Assembly: GCA_032622095.1 (NCBI GenBank)
Contig: CP136063.1
Coordinates: 180,895,956 to 180,959,955 of the forward strand
Source: Siphonodentalium dalli
Lineage: Eukaryota > Mollusca > Scaphopoda > Gadilida > Siphonodentaliidae
Length of the DNA: 64,000 nt
Reading direction: 5' to 3'
In this document: positions 52,800-62,969 of the stretch, piece by piece
Numbering within the stretch: the first letter of the stretch is position 1
Layout of the letters: each line of letters opens with the position of its first letter
The notes under the pieces: generated by a model
Seen by the model: only the letters and a program-made list of their open reading frames with translations
Databases searched by the model: none
Told to the model about the DNA's origin: nothing
Position numbers and translations under genes: made by a program

Positions 52800-54530
52800 T
52801 TGCTTAAGGCTGCGTGAACAATTGCTCCTGTCTCCTGGGAAGGACTGAGACTTCTGACTCTTCCCCACGGTCCGTGGCCCACTCCATTACGTGAGTGGGT
52901 CTTTTCCCCCTGGAATCATACTCCCTCGGGATATTCCAGGCCTGCTCCACCATCTGCGGACTTTCTGTAAGTGTATAAAACGTTCTCCTCACCGTAAGCA
53001 AGGACTCCGCTATGTTCTTGCACAGGAGAAATCGGATCTCATCGTCCTCTTCGCCGAGAAAAGACAGTATCTTACCTGCGGTTTAATTTCAAGCAGGTAA
53101 GATCACGTGGCCATCGTAAATAACGGAATTTACCTTATTAACCTTGTTTTGCAATAACTAACAAATGTTTTGTATATTATGCTTGCTAATAACTAACAGA
53201 ATGTCTTGTCTTGCTTATTGTCGAACGAGATTCGACTTTGATGGCCGTACGGGTTGCTCATGAATTTACGCGATATTGTCATAGTTGGTTGAGGGCCCAT
53301 TGGTCCATGGTTTTACATTTTGAGCAAACGTACCAGTCTTAACTCGGGCAGGAACCATTCGGTCCCCCCTGGTCATGCTGCAAGCCCCGTCTTCTGCAGA
53401 CCGTGGGAGGCAGGGTACCGTCCTCCGGAGATTCGGGCAACCAATCCTCCAGGACACAAGCACCCGCGCCTTTGGCGACTGTTCTGGGTGGGGAAGCCTC
53501 GTTGTCCCGTGCCGCACAAAGCGCACTAGCCAACTGGCCTTCTGACGCTTCCCCACGGCGCCGTGGCCCACTCCATTACGAGGGTCGGTCTTGTCCCCCT
53601 GGAAACGTCATCCCAAGTGATACGTCCAGGCCTGCTCCTCTGCCGTCAGGGGATCCTAGTGGTATGTCATCGACGTTTATGTCAGCGTGTCGGGACCACC
53701 TGCATTTGGGAGATTCGGTGGGGGGCTTTCCCTGGTCAAATGGATCCTTTCAATTTCCCTTTTTTCCGCCATTTTGGCCTTGGGGTGGGAAATAACACCT
53801 TAAAATCTAACTGCGAGTGCAATTGTTCCTCGTTCGAGCCATTCCCAGTGTGGGCTTCCCTCTAGTACCTTACCTCAACCTGATGCAGGCTGTTCTGTTG
53901 CTGGCGTCGATCCTGACATGCTTTCTAGTTTCTATAATTCTCCTGGCGTCTGATGGCTTTGACGACGATGAGCAAGGATCTCGGGCCGACGGTGGTTCCC
54001 ACTGTCAGTCAAGGATTCTGTCGTTCCTAGGGAACTCGCTTTGCGTACGGACACGACACGGGTCGATCTCTTGGAAAAAACTTCATCACAGGATATGTGT
54101 CAAATCTTGTTACAATGTATTACACAAACTTTGCACAACTGTACCAGTCCTTGGGCTGTACCAGTTCGCGCCCCCTGGTCCTGCATCAGCAGACCGTGGC
54201 AGGCAGAGTGCCGTTCTCGGAGATTCAGGCAACCAATCCTCCGGGACAATAGCACCCGAGCCTTTGGAGGCTGTTCTGTGTGAGGAAGACTCGCTGTCGC
54301 GTACCGTCTATAGCGCTTTCTATTTGGGAAGATATAAATAGTAAATACCGCCATCACTCTCATCGCAGGACACGAGAGAAAAGCAGCAGCAGAAGAAGAA
54401 GTCTCTACTGCTCGGTTTCTACTAATAGCTGGCACGTATGGTATGGCACTGCCTGGGATGTTTATTCCAAAAGACAAGGGGGGAGGTACAAGCTTGAGCA
54501 ATGCTGGAATCTGAATTTATGAGCTCTTTC
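52800..54530 (+). pseudogene. Gag-like coding remnants of an unclassified retroelement-like repeat, block 1
   Basis: GC-richer DNA with overlapping frames broken by stops. Three sub-blocks are related to each other and to blocks 2-4. CTTCCCCACGG..CCGTGGCCCACTCCATTACG is at 52862 and 53546. GGCAACCAATCCTCC(A/G)GGAC is at 53434 and 54228, encoding SGNQSS followed by AP.PL..VL..E.SLSR. SDGFDDDEQGS at ~53950-53982 parallels SEAFDDDPSA of block 2. The last part reads DTREKSSSRRR and, in another frame, GTYGMALPGMF, parallel to LDGTSWDVSSKTRGG of block 4. Block 1a ends in the near-palindrome CTTACCTGCGG...CAGGTAAG. I see no reverse transcriptase, recombinase or protease motif, so class and function are unknown. 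Confidence 0.45.
53073..53103. repeat. CTTACCTG...CAGGTAAG near-palindrome, copy 1
   Basis: CTTACCTGCGGTTTAATTTC plus AAGCAGGTAAG directly follows a gag-like frame. The same arrangement recurs at 57441-57470 with CTTACCTGTGATATACATTT plus CATAGGTAAG. Both are preceded by the same TAT. The arms are 8-9 bp. Confidence 0.6.
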
Positions 54531-54599
54531 ACATAACATATCAAAGCCGATTCATGACTAAATCACATTTACATGAAATCTGTTTGGAAGAGTACATTC

Positions 54600-55060
54600 C
54601 CGTCAAACTGGAATATTAAATTTATTGCTCGTTGCCTCCTCCTGGGCTTGCATTCTATTCCATATAGTTCAGTTGAAGGGCTTCTCCTTGGCGGAAAAAT
54701 ATAATTTTTATATTAAAATTAGTTTTTCCTCAAGGGAAGCCCGAAACTGAACTATCATAGATCCCTCCCATGGCGGTGCCATTCCCAACCCCGCGACTCG
54801 CAAATCTTACTATTAAAAGTCGGAAATAAAACTGGCTAGATGAATTGTTAAGAGAGCGAGATTTGCACGGGACGCATCCATGCGTGAGCTAATCCGAGCA
54901 CTGATTGACCGGAGTCGCTGATTGACCGGAGTAGGCTAATAAACGGACAATAAATTTTAACCCTCCTGATAACACAAGGCCGAGGATAATAATCCATATA
55001 GTTCAGTTTCGGGCTTCCCTTGAGGAAAAACTAATTTTAATATAAAAATTATATATTTTT
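54600..55060 (+). repeat. Terminal-type repeat, copy B: inverted ATAGTTCAGT..GGGCTTC arms plus inner block
   Basis: TTTATTGCTCG.TGCCTCCTCCTGGGCTTGCATTCTA leads into ATAGTTCAGTTGAAGGGCTTCTCCTTGGCGG (54662 on). Its imperfect inverse TTTCCTCAAGGGAAGCCCGAAACTGAACTAT lies at 54723-54753. Then come CCCTCCCATGGCGGTGCCATTCCCAACCCCGCGACTCGC, the CCGGAGTCGCTGATTGACCGGAGT block and a third ATAGTTCAGTTTCGGGCTTCCC arm (54997). Copy C at 59500-59925 has the same order. Confidence 0.7.
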
Positions 55061-55119
55061 CCGAATTTGTCGTTTAACAATAGCGACAAATTCAATTTAT
55101 CGATACAATAATTACTGGT

Positions 55120-55900
55120 CGCCTACGCGTTCGTTTTTATAATTATCGTTTCGAATTCACGGACCGTTTCGTTTCAAACATATAATTGTTCGTGTTTTTC
55201 GAATAGGCGGCTGACTTCAAAATTTTTGAATATGAAAATCGATACGAGGCGCACATTTCGCCATAATCAGCCGCCATTTCAAGGCCTTACGAGGCGCATA
55301 GACTACTGTGAACAATTTATCTATGTAATTATTATAGAACCTATAAGGTATGATATAATTTGTCAGATATAAAAAATGCCGTGTGATTCTCTAACGGAAG
55401 TCTCCTAATTTCGTGGGAATTTATTTACGCGTGGACATTTATTTAGCAATAATTACCATCGCTACTGACGCTATCTATCATAATGTTATGAACAACATTC
55501 TTTCTCATAATACTTTGTTGTTTTATGGTTCTATACCACTGATCCAGATGTGTTGGTCACATTCGAACTTAAAGTTGATAACATTAACATCTTGGTTTAT
55601 CAATGTCAAAACCAGATACCATTTCAAGGCCTTATGAGGCGCACAGATTATTGTGAGAAATACATCTATGGAATTATTATAGCACCTATAAGGTATGATT
55701 GAATTTGTCAAAAATGCCACGTGATTCTCCGCCGGAAATATCATAATTTCGTGGGAATTATTTTGACGTTTTAATGTGTGGAAATTTATTTAACAATAAT
55801 TCCATCGCTACTGACGCTATCTCTCGTCATGTTATGAACAACGTGCTTTCACATAATACTATGTTTCAATACAAATGATCCAGATGTGTTAATCCCGTTT
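55120..55900. repeat. Repeat R1, further copies
   Basis: GCGTTCGTTTTTATAATTATCG ... CCTATAAGGTATGATATAATTTGTCAGA (to ~55360), GGAAGTCTCCTAATTTCGTGGGAATT, then a second version from 55620 with CACCTATAAGGTATGATTGAATTTGTCA. ATCGCTACTGACGCTATCT occurs at 55459 and 55804. Same strand as 48060-48540. Confidence 0.65.
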
Positions 55901-56089
55901 GACCTTGAAGTTGATTACAATCTACCCAAGAATACTGACAGTTGATTAGATCTTGGTTTATCAATGTCACATGCATAACAATAACTTCATATGACAGTAG
56001 TACCGTAGTGCTACGAATAAATCTCAGCCATGTCATAGAGGTATGTCGATTAATAGCTACCTTGTATATACCGCTATTCTCAAAGTGAT

Positions 56090-56420
56090 TGACCAGAGAA
56101 ACGGGGTGATACCCCGGTCATGACCGCGGTGATACCGGTAATAAACGGTAGCGGTATCGAGACGGTCATGGCGTGAAGTTACGGTATTGGGTGATGATAC
56201 AGTGGTCTTTTAGCGGGCACCGCATTAATTTTGTGGAATACCGCGGTGATTTTCATGGAACTCTTTTAGGGGAGGTATTTACTCGCGCATGCTTGTTCGC
56301 GTTAACAAGCGGTATCGGTGGCGCGGTGTTGGAGGATACCGCGGTATAGTACCGCCATATTAACTGGGTGACACCACGTTATTGGTGGTTAATTACTTTA
56401 AGTATGGCGGTAGGTCTAAT
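56090..56420. repeat. Cluster of ACCGCGGT / ACCGGT palindromes
   Basis: GACCGCGGTGATACCGGTAATAAACGGTAGCGGTATCGAG, AATACCGCGGTGATTTTC, GATACCGCGGTATAGTACCGCC and similar phrases crowd into 330 bp. It is CpG-rich and non-coding. It may be a degenerate minisatellite of a GGTATYGGTGGCGGT-like unit. Confidence 0.5.
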
Positions 56421-56689
56421 GAACAATAGCTGCGATTATACACCAGCCGGTTCAGCAAGCCGGTCTGAACCGGTGGGCTTGTAAATTTCTGAGAAGGATC
56501 CAGGGATGTTTTTCTACCTGCTACAGGTTTGGGCGCTCAAACTCTGGAGACCCTGGGGATAGTAATTATTAAAGTGGTTCTCCATTATTTCAACAAATTT
56601 TTCTAAGAGAAGAATAATTCAACAACTAAACATGAAAATCGGATGAGATAGTCTACTAGTATGATATAGAGCCTTTATTTGCACCATCT

Positions 56690-57440
56690 CTGGATCCTTC
56701 CCAGGTAGTATTTCTCGGTCGGATCTCTTCTCGGGCAGGAACAGTTCATGCTCCCCCGATTATGCCGCGGCATTAAATCAATTAGTGGGGAAGCGCCCGG
56801 TGGCGATGCAGGGGTACTTGGGACCCCCAGGACATTTGGTCCCACACCGGCGCAAGCGGTTCTGTGTGCTGAAGTTGCCAAAATCGCGTGCGAACGTAAC
56901 GACACCGGCTGGGCGGCCTACGGCGACTTCGGCATAGGGCAGTGGCCCTATCCATGAGGTAGCAAGCCCGGTCCCCTTGGTCACGATCTATATAAAGACA
57001 CGGCCTTGCCTGCCTCTCAGCCGTCTTGGGGTTTCTGCTGCAATGGCCTCTACCCATCGTTCTGCTTGGACAGGACATTCAGCTTGGTCGGGACCACCTG
57101 CATTTGGGGGGGGGGGGCTCACCCCGGTCCGATGGTGTTTTGTCGTCCATTATTGCAGGTCGTTCCGACGCTAGGGCAGAGAGCGACATGCTATCCTTAC
57201 ACCCCAAGGCGTCTGAGGCTTTCGATGACGACCCGTCTGCGCACAATACGTCAGACTGTGGGTCTTTTCGGTCGTCACAGTCTGGCATCGGTAAGGCAGA
57301 AGCTGCGGATCGTGATTTCCTATCCACGGATTATCTCATCTATATGCTTCTTCCTACTGAACTATGTACTCTCAAGCTCGCCTGGCTCGCCCTGCGCACT
57401 CGTACCACCGTCTTCAAAATGCATCGAGAACACGATCTAT
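56690..57440 (+). pseudogene. Gag-like coding remnants, block 2
   Basis: One frame reads GYLGPPGHLVPHRRKRFCVL (from ~56813), matching GYLGPPGHLSPTKRQRFWAL of block 4. Another continues QPSWGFCCNGLYPSFCLDRT, and a third AGRSDARAESDMLSLHPKAS then EAFDDDPSAHNTSDCGSFRS, to a stop after HDLSYL at ~57451. So at least two frameshifts separate homologous parts. A 12-G run (57106-57117) marks one of them. The alanine-, serine- and acid-rich composition is gag-like. No enzymatic domain is visible. Confidence 0.45.
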
Positions 57441-57470
57441 CTTACCTGTGATATACATTTCATAGGTAAG
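57441..57470. repeat. CTTACCTG...AGGTAAG near-palindrome, copy 2
   Basis: Directly at the end of the gag-like frame LSYL-stop and directly before repeat X copy 2. See 53073-53103. Confidence 0.6.
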
Positions 57471-57479
57471 TGACACGAC

Positions 57480-58345
57480 CCGCGACTGACACACTGGTCA
57501 ATAGACTTCACACATGAATGAAGCACATTTACATGGAAAGCATTTCTCTTGTCACGTGCCACAACGACCCTGCCAATGGCCTGGCCGACAGAGTACATCT
57601 CATGGCTCTTCATACTACTATTACCAATATCAATTTGATTATCTGGCACATGGTAATAAAATTAACAGGGCACTGCACGCCTATAGACAATAGACAATAA
57701 CGCGGGCAAAGACGTTTGCACTGTCCATCTCAGCTTTCTAGGAAGCTCATTGACTAGCGTTATAGACCTTTCTTTGCAGGCAGGGGACCACCCAGTCCGA
57801 GTGGATCCCAACCCCATGGCACCCGATCATACGGGCCTGAAACCATGCTGCCAACTCTGCGCGCTTCGGTATATGCCGGAATTGTCCTATCAACATTCGA
57901 CAATAAAAACAGGCAAAGACGTTTGCGCTGTCCAGCTCAGCTTTCGAGGAAGCTCTTTGACTAGCCATCAAACCTTTCCTTGCAGGCAGGGACCAACCCA
58001 TATGTGGGGATCCCAACCACATGGCACCAGCCGCCCAATCATAAGGGCCTGAGATCATGCTGACAACTCTGCTCGCTTCGGTCTATGCTGGATTTGTCCT
58101 ATTTTCCTTCAACATGCCTTCAACAGGACCACTTAGGTCGGGGGAGCTCCTCTCCATCATGGCTCTTAAAATTCAATAAGTAACAACATTATAAAGGGAT
58201 GTGTGTCCTTTACTAGGAGGATAAAAATTTTCATTTGTTTCCTTAATCAGCGAGCCTTTTTGGAGGGGGTCTTCCCCTAGTTTGCTGCATGCCTCACACT
58301 AACATATCACACACCTAGGTCGTTCTGCTGCATGTTTGGGGGGGA
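57480..58345. repeat. Repeat X, copy 2, with an internal duplication
   Basis: Same order as 48700-49312. The middle part GACGTTTGC.CTGTCCA.CTCAGCTTTC.AGGAAGCTC.TTGACTAGC ... CAGGGACCA.CC is present twice, at 57710-57860 and 57915-58040. It ends CTAGGTCGTTCTGCTGCATGTTTGGGG, continuing into repeat Y. Confidence 0.7.
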
Positions 58346-58465
58346 AAGTGACATGATGTTCTGGGCAGAGGCTCCGAACTGAATATTCCGCATGGTGACA
58401 ATTTACCCGTGGTTATCATCTGATTACATTGTACATCATTTGAACTGATTTCAGTTGTCAAAGAG
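58346..58465. repeat. Repeat Y, copy 1
   Basis: GGGGAAAGTGACATGATGTTCTG.GC.GAGGCTC ... GACAATTTACCCGTG.TTATCATCTGA.T.CATTGTACATCATTTG. Copy 2 at 59925-60045. Confidence 0.7.
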
Positions 58466-58549
58466 CCAAAGGGCCTTCTGCAATGATCTCATTGTGACTT
58501 ATAGATCACCTTGATATATAATTTTTATATCATTTTTATATATTTATAT

Positions 58550-58908
58550 CAGTCCTTCCCAGGAGACGGGAGTGATTGCTCTCGAACCCGTATGCACTCG
58601 TAATTTTCAATTCACGTGTGCTAAAATTCGCACCCGTCCTTCTTCACAAAATACTAATGGAGACTGTAATTGTTGGTTCAATATTGAACTATTTTAAGGT
58701 TTATTTAGATGCTTTACCATCTCAGTGCAACTATGGCATATTAAAGTGTAACTAGACATAGGTCTATTCCACAATGACTTTTGGTTTGAGCAAAAACCAA
58801 ACTTACATGTACAATTATGGTATCGTATGGGTGCCATATTACACCCGTCTTCTGCATTACGGGAGCAAATAAATGCTCTCGGTGTGTTTTCCTCATGGGA
58901 AGGACTGT
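58550..58908. mobile_element. Inverted-repeat element with CAGTCCTTCCCA ends
   Basis: CAGTCCTTCCCAGGAGACGGGAG (58551 on) and CTCATGGGAAGGACTG (to ~58906) are inverse. Subterminal TGCTCTCG occurs at both sides. A related end, CTCCTGGGAAGGACTG, is at 52834-52849. No coding content. Confidence 0.5.
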
Positions 58909-58917
58909 TTATATACT

Positions 58918-59415
58918 CGTAAGATTTGTATCACAGGATTTCTGTCGGATATCCTGTGATGCATAGGTACCTCAGAGAGGGCTCCCTCTGTTCAGATGGC
59001 TTGACTCCATTATCGTTGTACAACCTGTTTGGCCTAATGGGTTCTCAACTCAATCCCTGTGCCACAAATTTGGCTTTTTCTTTGGCGAATAGCAGTTAGT
59101 TAACTTAGGTTGTCTCGCCATCGATGGAGTGGGCCTCCGTCTGCAGGTCGTTCTGTCGCTAAGGCGGAGAGTGAGTTAGTCTCCTTCCTTCATGATCCTG
59201 CATCATGGGACCTTGACAGGTGGGACCTTAGAACAGACAGCTGAAGAAGACGACACAGAGAGGAACGAAGAGTTTCTTCTAACGTTATACTTGCTCGGTT
59301 CGCTCGCAACTATGCATTGGATGGCACCTCATGGGATGTTTGTTTCAAAACAAGGGGGGCGGTACACATTTGAGCAATATAGCACTCTAACTATATGAGT
59401 TATTTCACGTAAATA
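58918..59415 (+). pseudogene. Gag-like coding remnants, block 3, with ATCACAGGAT hairpin
   Basis: Begins with the hairpin TATCACAGGATTTCTGTCGGATATCCTGTGAT (58930-58961). Then comes ATGGCTTGACTCCATTATCGTTGTACAACC, shared with 61068-61098. A frame around 59155 reads KAESELVSFLHDPA; frameshifted continuations read RRRHREERRVSSNVILARFARNYALDGTSWDV, parallel to block 4. It ends with the G-run and tail TTGAGCAATATAGCACTCTAACTATATGAG. Confidence 0.45.
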
Positions 59416-59499
59416 ATCCTAACAGATTCATTAAAGTGTTCATATATGGTACAATCTGTTTTAGAAGAGTACCTTTACTCAAAATTTGGCTATTAACTT

Positions 59500-59925
59500 T
59501 ATTGCTCGTGCCTCCTCCTGGGCTTGCATTCTAATCCATATAGTTCAGTGTGAGGGCTTCCTTTGGCGGAAATATGATATTTTTAAAAATATAATATATA
59601 TTTCCTTAAAGAAAGCCTGAACACTGAACTATTATAGGGCCCTCCCATGGCGGTGCCATTCCCAACCCCGCGACTCGCCAATCTTCTGATTGAGTTGAAA
59701 ATAAACTGGCTAATTCAATCTGTACAGTGAATTATATTGGGACTGCGCATGCGTGACTGATACCGAGGCAAGCCACTGACCATTAGTTACCGTAGGCGAC
59801 CGACCAAAAAGTTAACCCTTTTCTGCTATGGTTTACAAACGCAGGACATCTATCCATATAGTTCAGTGTTCAGGCTTTCTTTAAGGAAATATATATTATA
59901 TTTTTAAAAATATCATGTTTGGGGG
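59500..59925 (+). repeat. Terminal-type repeat, copy C
   Basis: Same order as copy B. TTTATTGCTCGTGCCTCCTCCTGGG, ATAGTTCAGTGTGAGGGCTTCCTTTGGCGG and its imperfect inverse (59595-59630), CCCTCCCATGGCGGTGCCATTCCC, an inner block (59690-59850) that is the reverse complement of 49350-49500, then ATAGTTCAGTGTTCAGGCTTTC (59857). Confidence 0.7.
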
Positions 59926-60050
59926 AAAGTGACATGATGTTCTGTGCCGAGGCTCAGACCTGAATATTACGTATGGTGACCATGACAATTTACCCGTGTT
60001 TATCATCTGACTGCATTGTACATCATTTGTACTGATTTCGGTTGTCAACT
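59925..60050. repeat. Repeat Y, copy 2
   Basis: ATGTTTGGGGGAAAGTGACATGATGTTCTGTGCCGAGGCTC onward, matching 58346-58465. Here it directly follows copy C, whereas copy 1 directly follows repeat X. The terminal-type element was therefore inserted between, or deleted from, the other arrangement. Confidence 0.7.
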
Positions 60051-60132
60051 GTCCGAATATTTCACTACAGTCGTTTAATTACATACATTATATAGACATG
60101 ATCTGCGCGCCTTCATTTCTGACTAGGACTAT

Positions 60133-60318
60133 GGGCTGCTCTCAGGTGCCTAATGGTCGTGAGGGCCTAATAATAGTGATGTGTGTGGATTTAGACTGAA
60201 CATAATAGTCGTGATTGCAAATTTCGCTCTATGTTTCCATTCTAAATAATAGTGATGTTGGGAATTTTCTCCAGAATTAATACTCGTACCGCCACTATTG
60301 TTTGGCACCTGAGAGTAG
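60133..60318. mobile_element. MITE with CTCTCAGGTGCC ends, copy 2
   Basis: CTCTCAGGTGCC (60135 on) and GGCACCTGAGAG (to ~60314) are inverse. AATAATAGTGATG occurs twice inside. Relative of 1272-1456. Confidence 0.65.
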
Positions 60319-60584
60319 TGGTTTGCTTTCTCAGTGGCTGCTCTGGTCACCTGCGGTATTCGGCAATGAGCTCCAGGTGCTTATGGCTGTTAGTCATGTT
60401 CTCTGAGGGGCTATATATATATATTTAGTGATACATTGGATCATGCCAGGGATCTCTGCTCTGGCTCCGACCATTGGATTGATGGGCGCAGCTTTGGTAG
60501 GGCCTTCTGACATGATCTCATGCTGACTTATATATCACCCTGATATATCTATTATATCATTTTTTTATTTATATACGCGAAAGA

Positions 60585-61500
60585 TTTGTATCACAGGGTT
60601 TCTGCAATGATATCTTGTGATACATAGGTACCTCAGAGACATGTGATCACTGTTCTAAGAAGGAAGGCAGGACCAGTTCACGCTCCTCCAGTTACATCTC
60701 AATGGTTCAACCAGCTAGTGGGGATGCGTCTGGTGGAGTAGACGGGGTACTTGGGACCTCCAGGACATTTGTCCCCCACCAAACGCCAGCGGTTCTGGGC
60801 GCTAAAGCTGCCAACTCGCGTGCTCACGAATCGACACCGGCCGAAGGGCCTTCGGCAGCTTAAGCGCAAGGCAAGGCAATGGCCCTACCTCTACGGTAGC
60901 AAGTCGAGACCCCCTGGCCACGCTCTCAGATCAGACAAGGCCTTGCCTGCCACTCAACCGTCTTGGGGCTCGGAGAACAATGACCTCTTCCCACCCTCCA
61001 GCTTGGCCAGGATATTAGCTTGGGCATGACCACCTTGCAGCATGCGGTGGTGGGGTCTCTCTCCGATCCGATGGCTTGACTCCATTATCATTGTACAACC
61101 CATTTGGCCTAATGGGTTCTCAATTTGATCCCTGTGCAACAAATTGGGCATCAGGTTATCTGCCTTTTGCTTTGGCGAACAGCAGTTAGTTAACTCTTAA
61201 TGTTGGTTGTCTCGCCATCTTCGGAGTGGGCCTCCTCCTGTGCAGGTCGTTCTGTCGCTAATGCGGAGAGTGAGTTAGTCTCCTTGCATCCCATGGCGGG
61301 TGGGACCTTAGAACTGACAGATGAAGAACGAAGAAGACGACAAAGAGAAGAACGAGTATCTTCTTCAGTTATACTTGCTCGGCTCGCTCGCAACTATGAA
61401 TTGGATGGCACCTCCTGGGATGTTTCTTCCAAAACAAGGGGGGGGGGGGGTACACATTTGAGCAATATAGCACTCTAACTATATGAGTTATTTCACGTAA
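60585..61500 (+). pseudogene. Gag-like coding remnants, block 4 (best preserved)
   Basis: After a TATCACAGGGTTTCTGCAATGATATCTTGTGATA hairpin (60597-60630), a 92-codon frame ending at ~61029 reads GYLGPPGHLSPTKRQRFWAL ... KARQWPYLYGSKSRPPGHAL ... LPATQPSWG. A second frame to ~61478 reads AGRSVANAESELVSLHPMAG, then a charged TDEERRRRQREERVSSS helix and LARLARNYELDGTSWDVSSK, and ends after a 13-G run (61438-61450). The charged helix plus basic and proline-rich parts suggest a nucleic-acid-binding structural protein. No zinc knuckle or enzyme motif is visible. Family unknown to me. Confidence 0.5.
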
Positions 61501-62198
61501 CTATATACTCATAACAGATTCTTTAAGAGATCATATTTATATATTTACATACTAAGTGTTGTTATCACTAAATCCAGCATTCTGATTGGTCGGCGCCCAC
61601 GTGGCTAGTTGCAGTTATTTCTCGGTGAATGCGCAACGGCTCATAACACCAAGCTCATAACAACATCGATACGTCATTGGGTTTGGAAAGATGAACGCGT
61701 AATGTTTTGGGCGCATTTGGACTCGCGCAGGATTGACTTAATACATCATCGGGTTTCAATATGAAGAGAAATTGTTCCTATTAACTTTTGCCAAGAAATT
61801 TGACCATCTGGTTTTCGTATATATCTGCTTTATTTATTTCACCTTATGTTGTTTTCATTTTATCCTTGGAAACTTAAAACTAATATGTTTAAATTGTCTT
61901 GCTTTAAATGTCGGCATTATTCATGTAATTTCGTTGATATGTGTTTGGAGATAGAACACCTTGCTGAACAATTTGGCTTTTTTCGTGATTGCTAAAGTGG
62001 TTTTGGGGTTTTTAAATCATTCCAAAGTTAAAAACTTGCACATTATGTCATTTTCTGTGCTATTTTAATAAAATAATTCAGCTGGTATTAAGATTTTCAC
62101 ATATAAGAGTACGAAAGCACTATTTCCAGTCAGGCATATTGATGGCCATTAGTTCCCATAGCTTACCATTGTCGGTTCGAGATAGAACATTATAGCAC
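61501..62198. other. Intronic DNA, nothing recognised
   Basis: AT-rich. A short inverted pair (GTTGTTATCACT at 61559, CTCATAACAAC at 61657) may be a small MITE. The frame at 61772-61954 is hydrophobic by base composition only. Confidence 0.4.
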
Positions 62199-62376
62199 TT
62201 TAACCCTTTCAGTGCCAAGTCCGATTTTATTGATTATAATAATGTGATACATTGATGGAAAGAGCTCTTAGAGCTCTTTCCATCAATGTATCACATTATT
62301 ATAATCAATAAATTTGAAAAATGATCAAGGAAATATGGGTTGATACAAAAATCAGACTTGGCACTGAAAGGGTTAA
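62199..62376. mobile_element. piggyBac-type foldback MITE (CCCTTTCAGTGCCAAG ends), copy 2
   Basis: TTAA at 62199-62202 and 62373-62376. Very close to the 6822-7036 copy, but lacking ~45 bp of the left arm. The centre is GAAAGAGCTCTTAGAGCTCTTTC, a perfect short palindrome. Confidence 0.8.
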
Positions 62377-62624
62377 TTTATGCGATCATGTGTTACAAAA
62401 TAAATCAATTCATTGGCCCACAGTGGAGATAGAACATTAGACAGAAAAACTAATTCGGGAGATGGAACATATTTGCATGGCCTCTCATTCATATCTGGTA
62501 TATGCAATACTCAATATCTTGTGTTTTTCGGACAGAAAATACTGCGTCAAATCGAATGGTACCGTTATCTCATTTTCCTGCCAAAATGGATAACTGGAAC
62601 ATTTTAGCACCGAGGCGACGATAG

Positions 62625-62813
62625 GTCTTTGTTGAGCTTATTATCTGAACATTTCCTTCCAATGCACATGAATCATTCTGCTCTTGTATTATCTGTTTTA
62701 CTGTCGGTCATCGGCCTTCATTACCTGAACACCCATCCAAATGAATAATAGACGGTTCCAATGTATACTTTTATAACAGAGTAGGAGAATCCATTCACTA
62801 TAGAAAGGGTTTA
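62625..62813. mobile_element. TTAA MITE (TGAATACTCAT family), left-truncated
   Basis: TTGTTGAGCTTATTATCTGAACATTTCC, TTACCTGAACACCCATCCAAATGAATAATAGA and GAATCCATTCACTATAGAAAGGGTTTA follow the order of 29154-29418. About 155 bp before exon 19. Confidence 0.6.
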
Positions 62814-62969
62814 TAAACTGCTCTTTTCATGGCCATTTTGAGGCTTTGCTGAATAAATCAGCCGGGTTATGTGCGATGTGCTGATATAACTTTCTTATCA
62901 GATTAGGAAAATTGTTGGAGATTAATGGGACTCTGACAGAGAAAATATATTTCTTGTTTTTCGATTTAG

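Noticed and set aside
53266-53865. Several GC-rich frames on both strands as separate host genes
   Set aside because: They overlap, are broken, and are repeated at 56.7-61.5 kb with other breaks. Better read as remnants of one repeat family.
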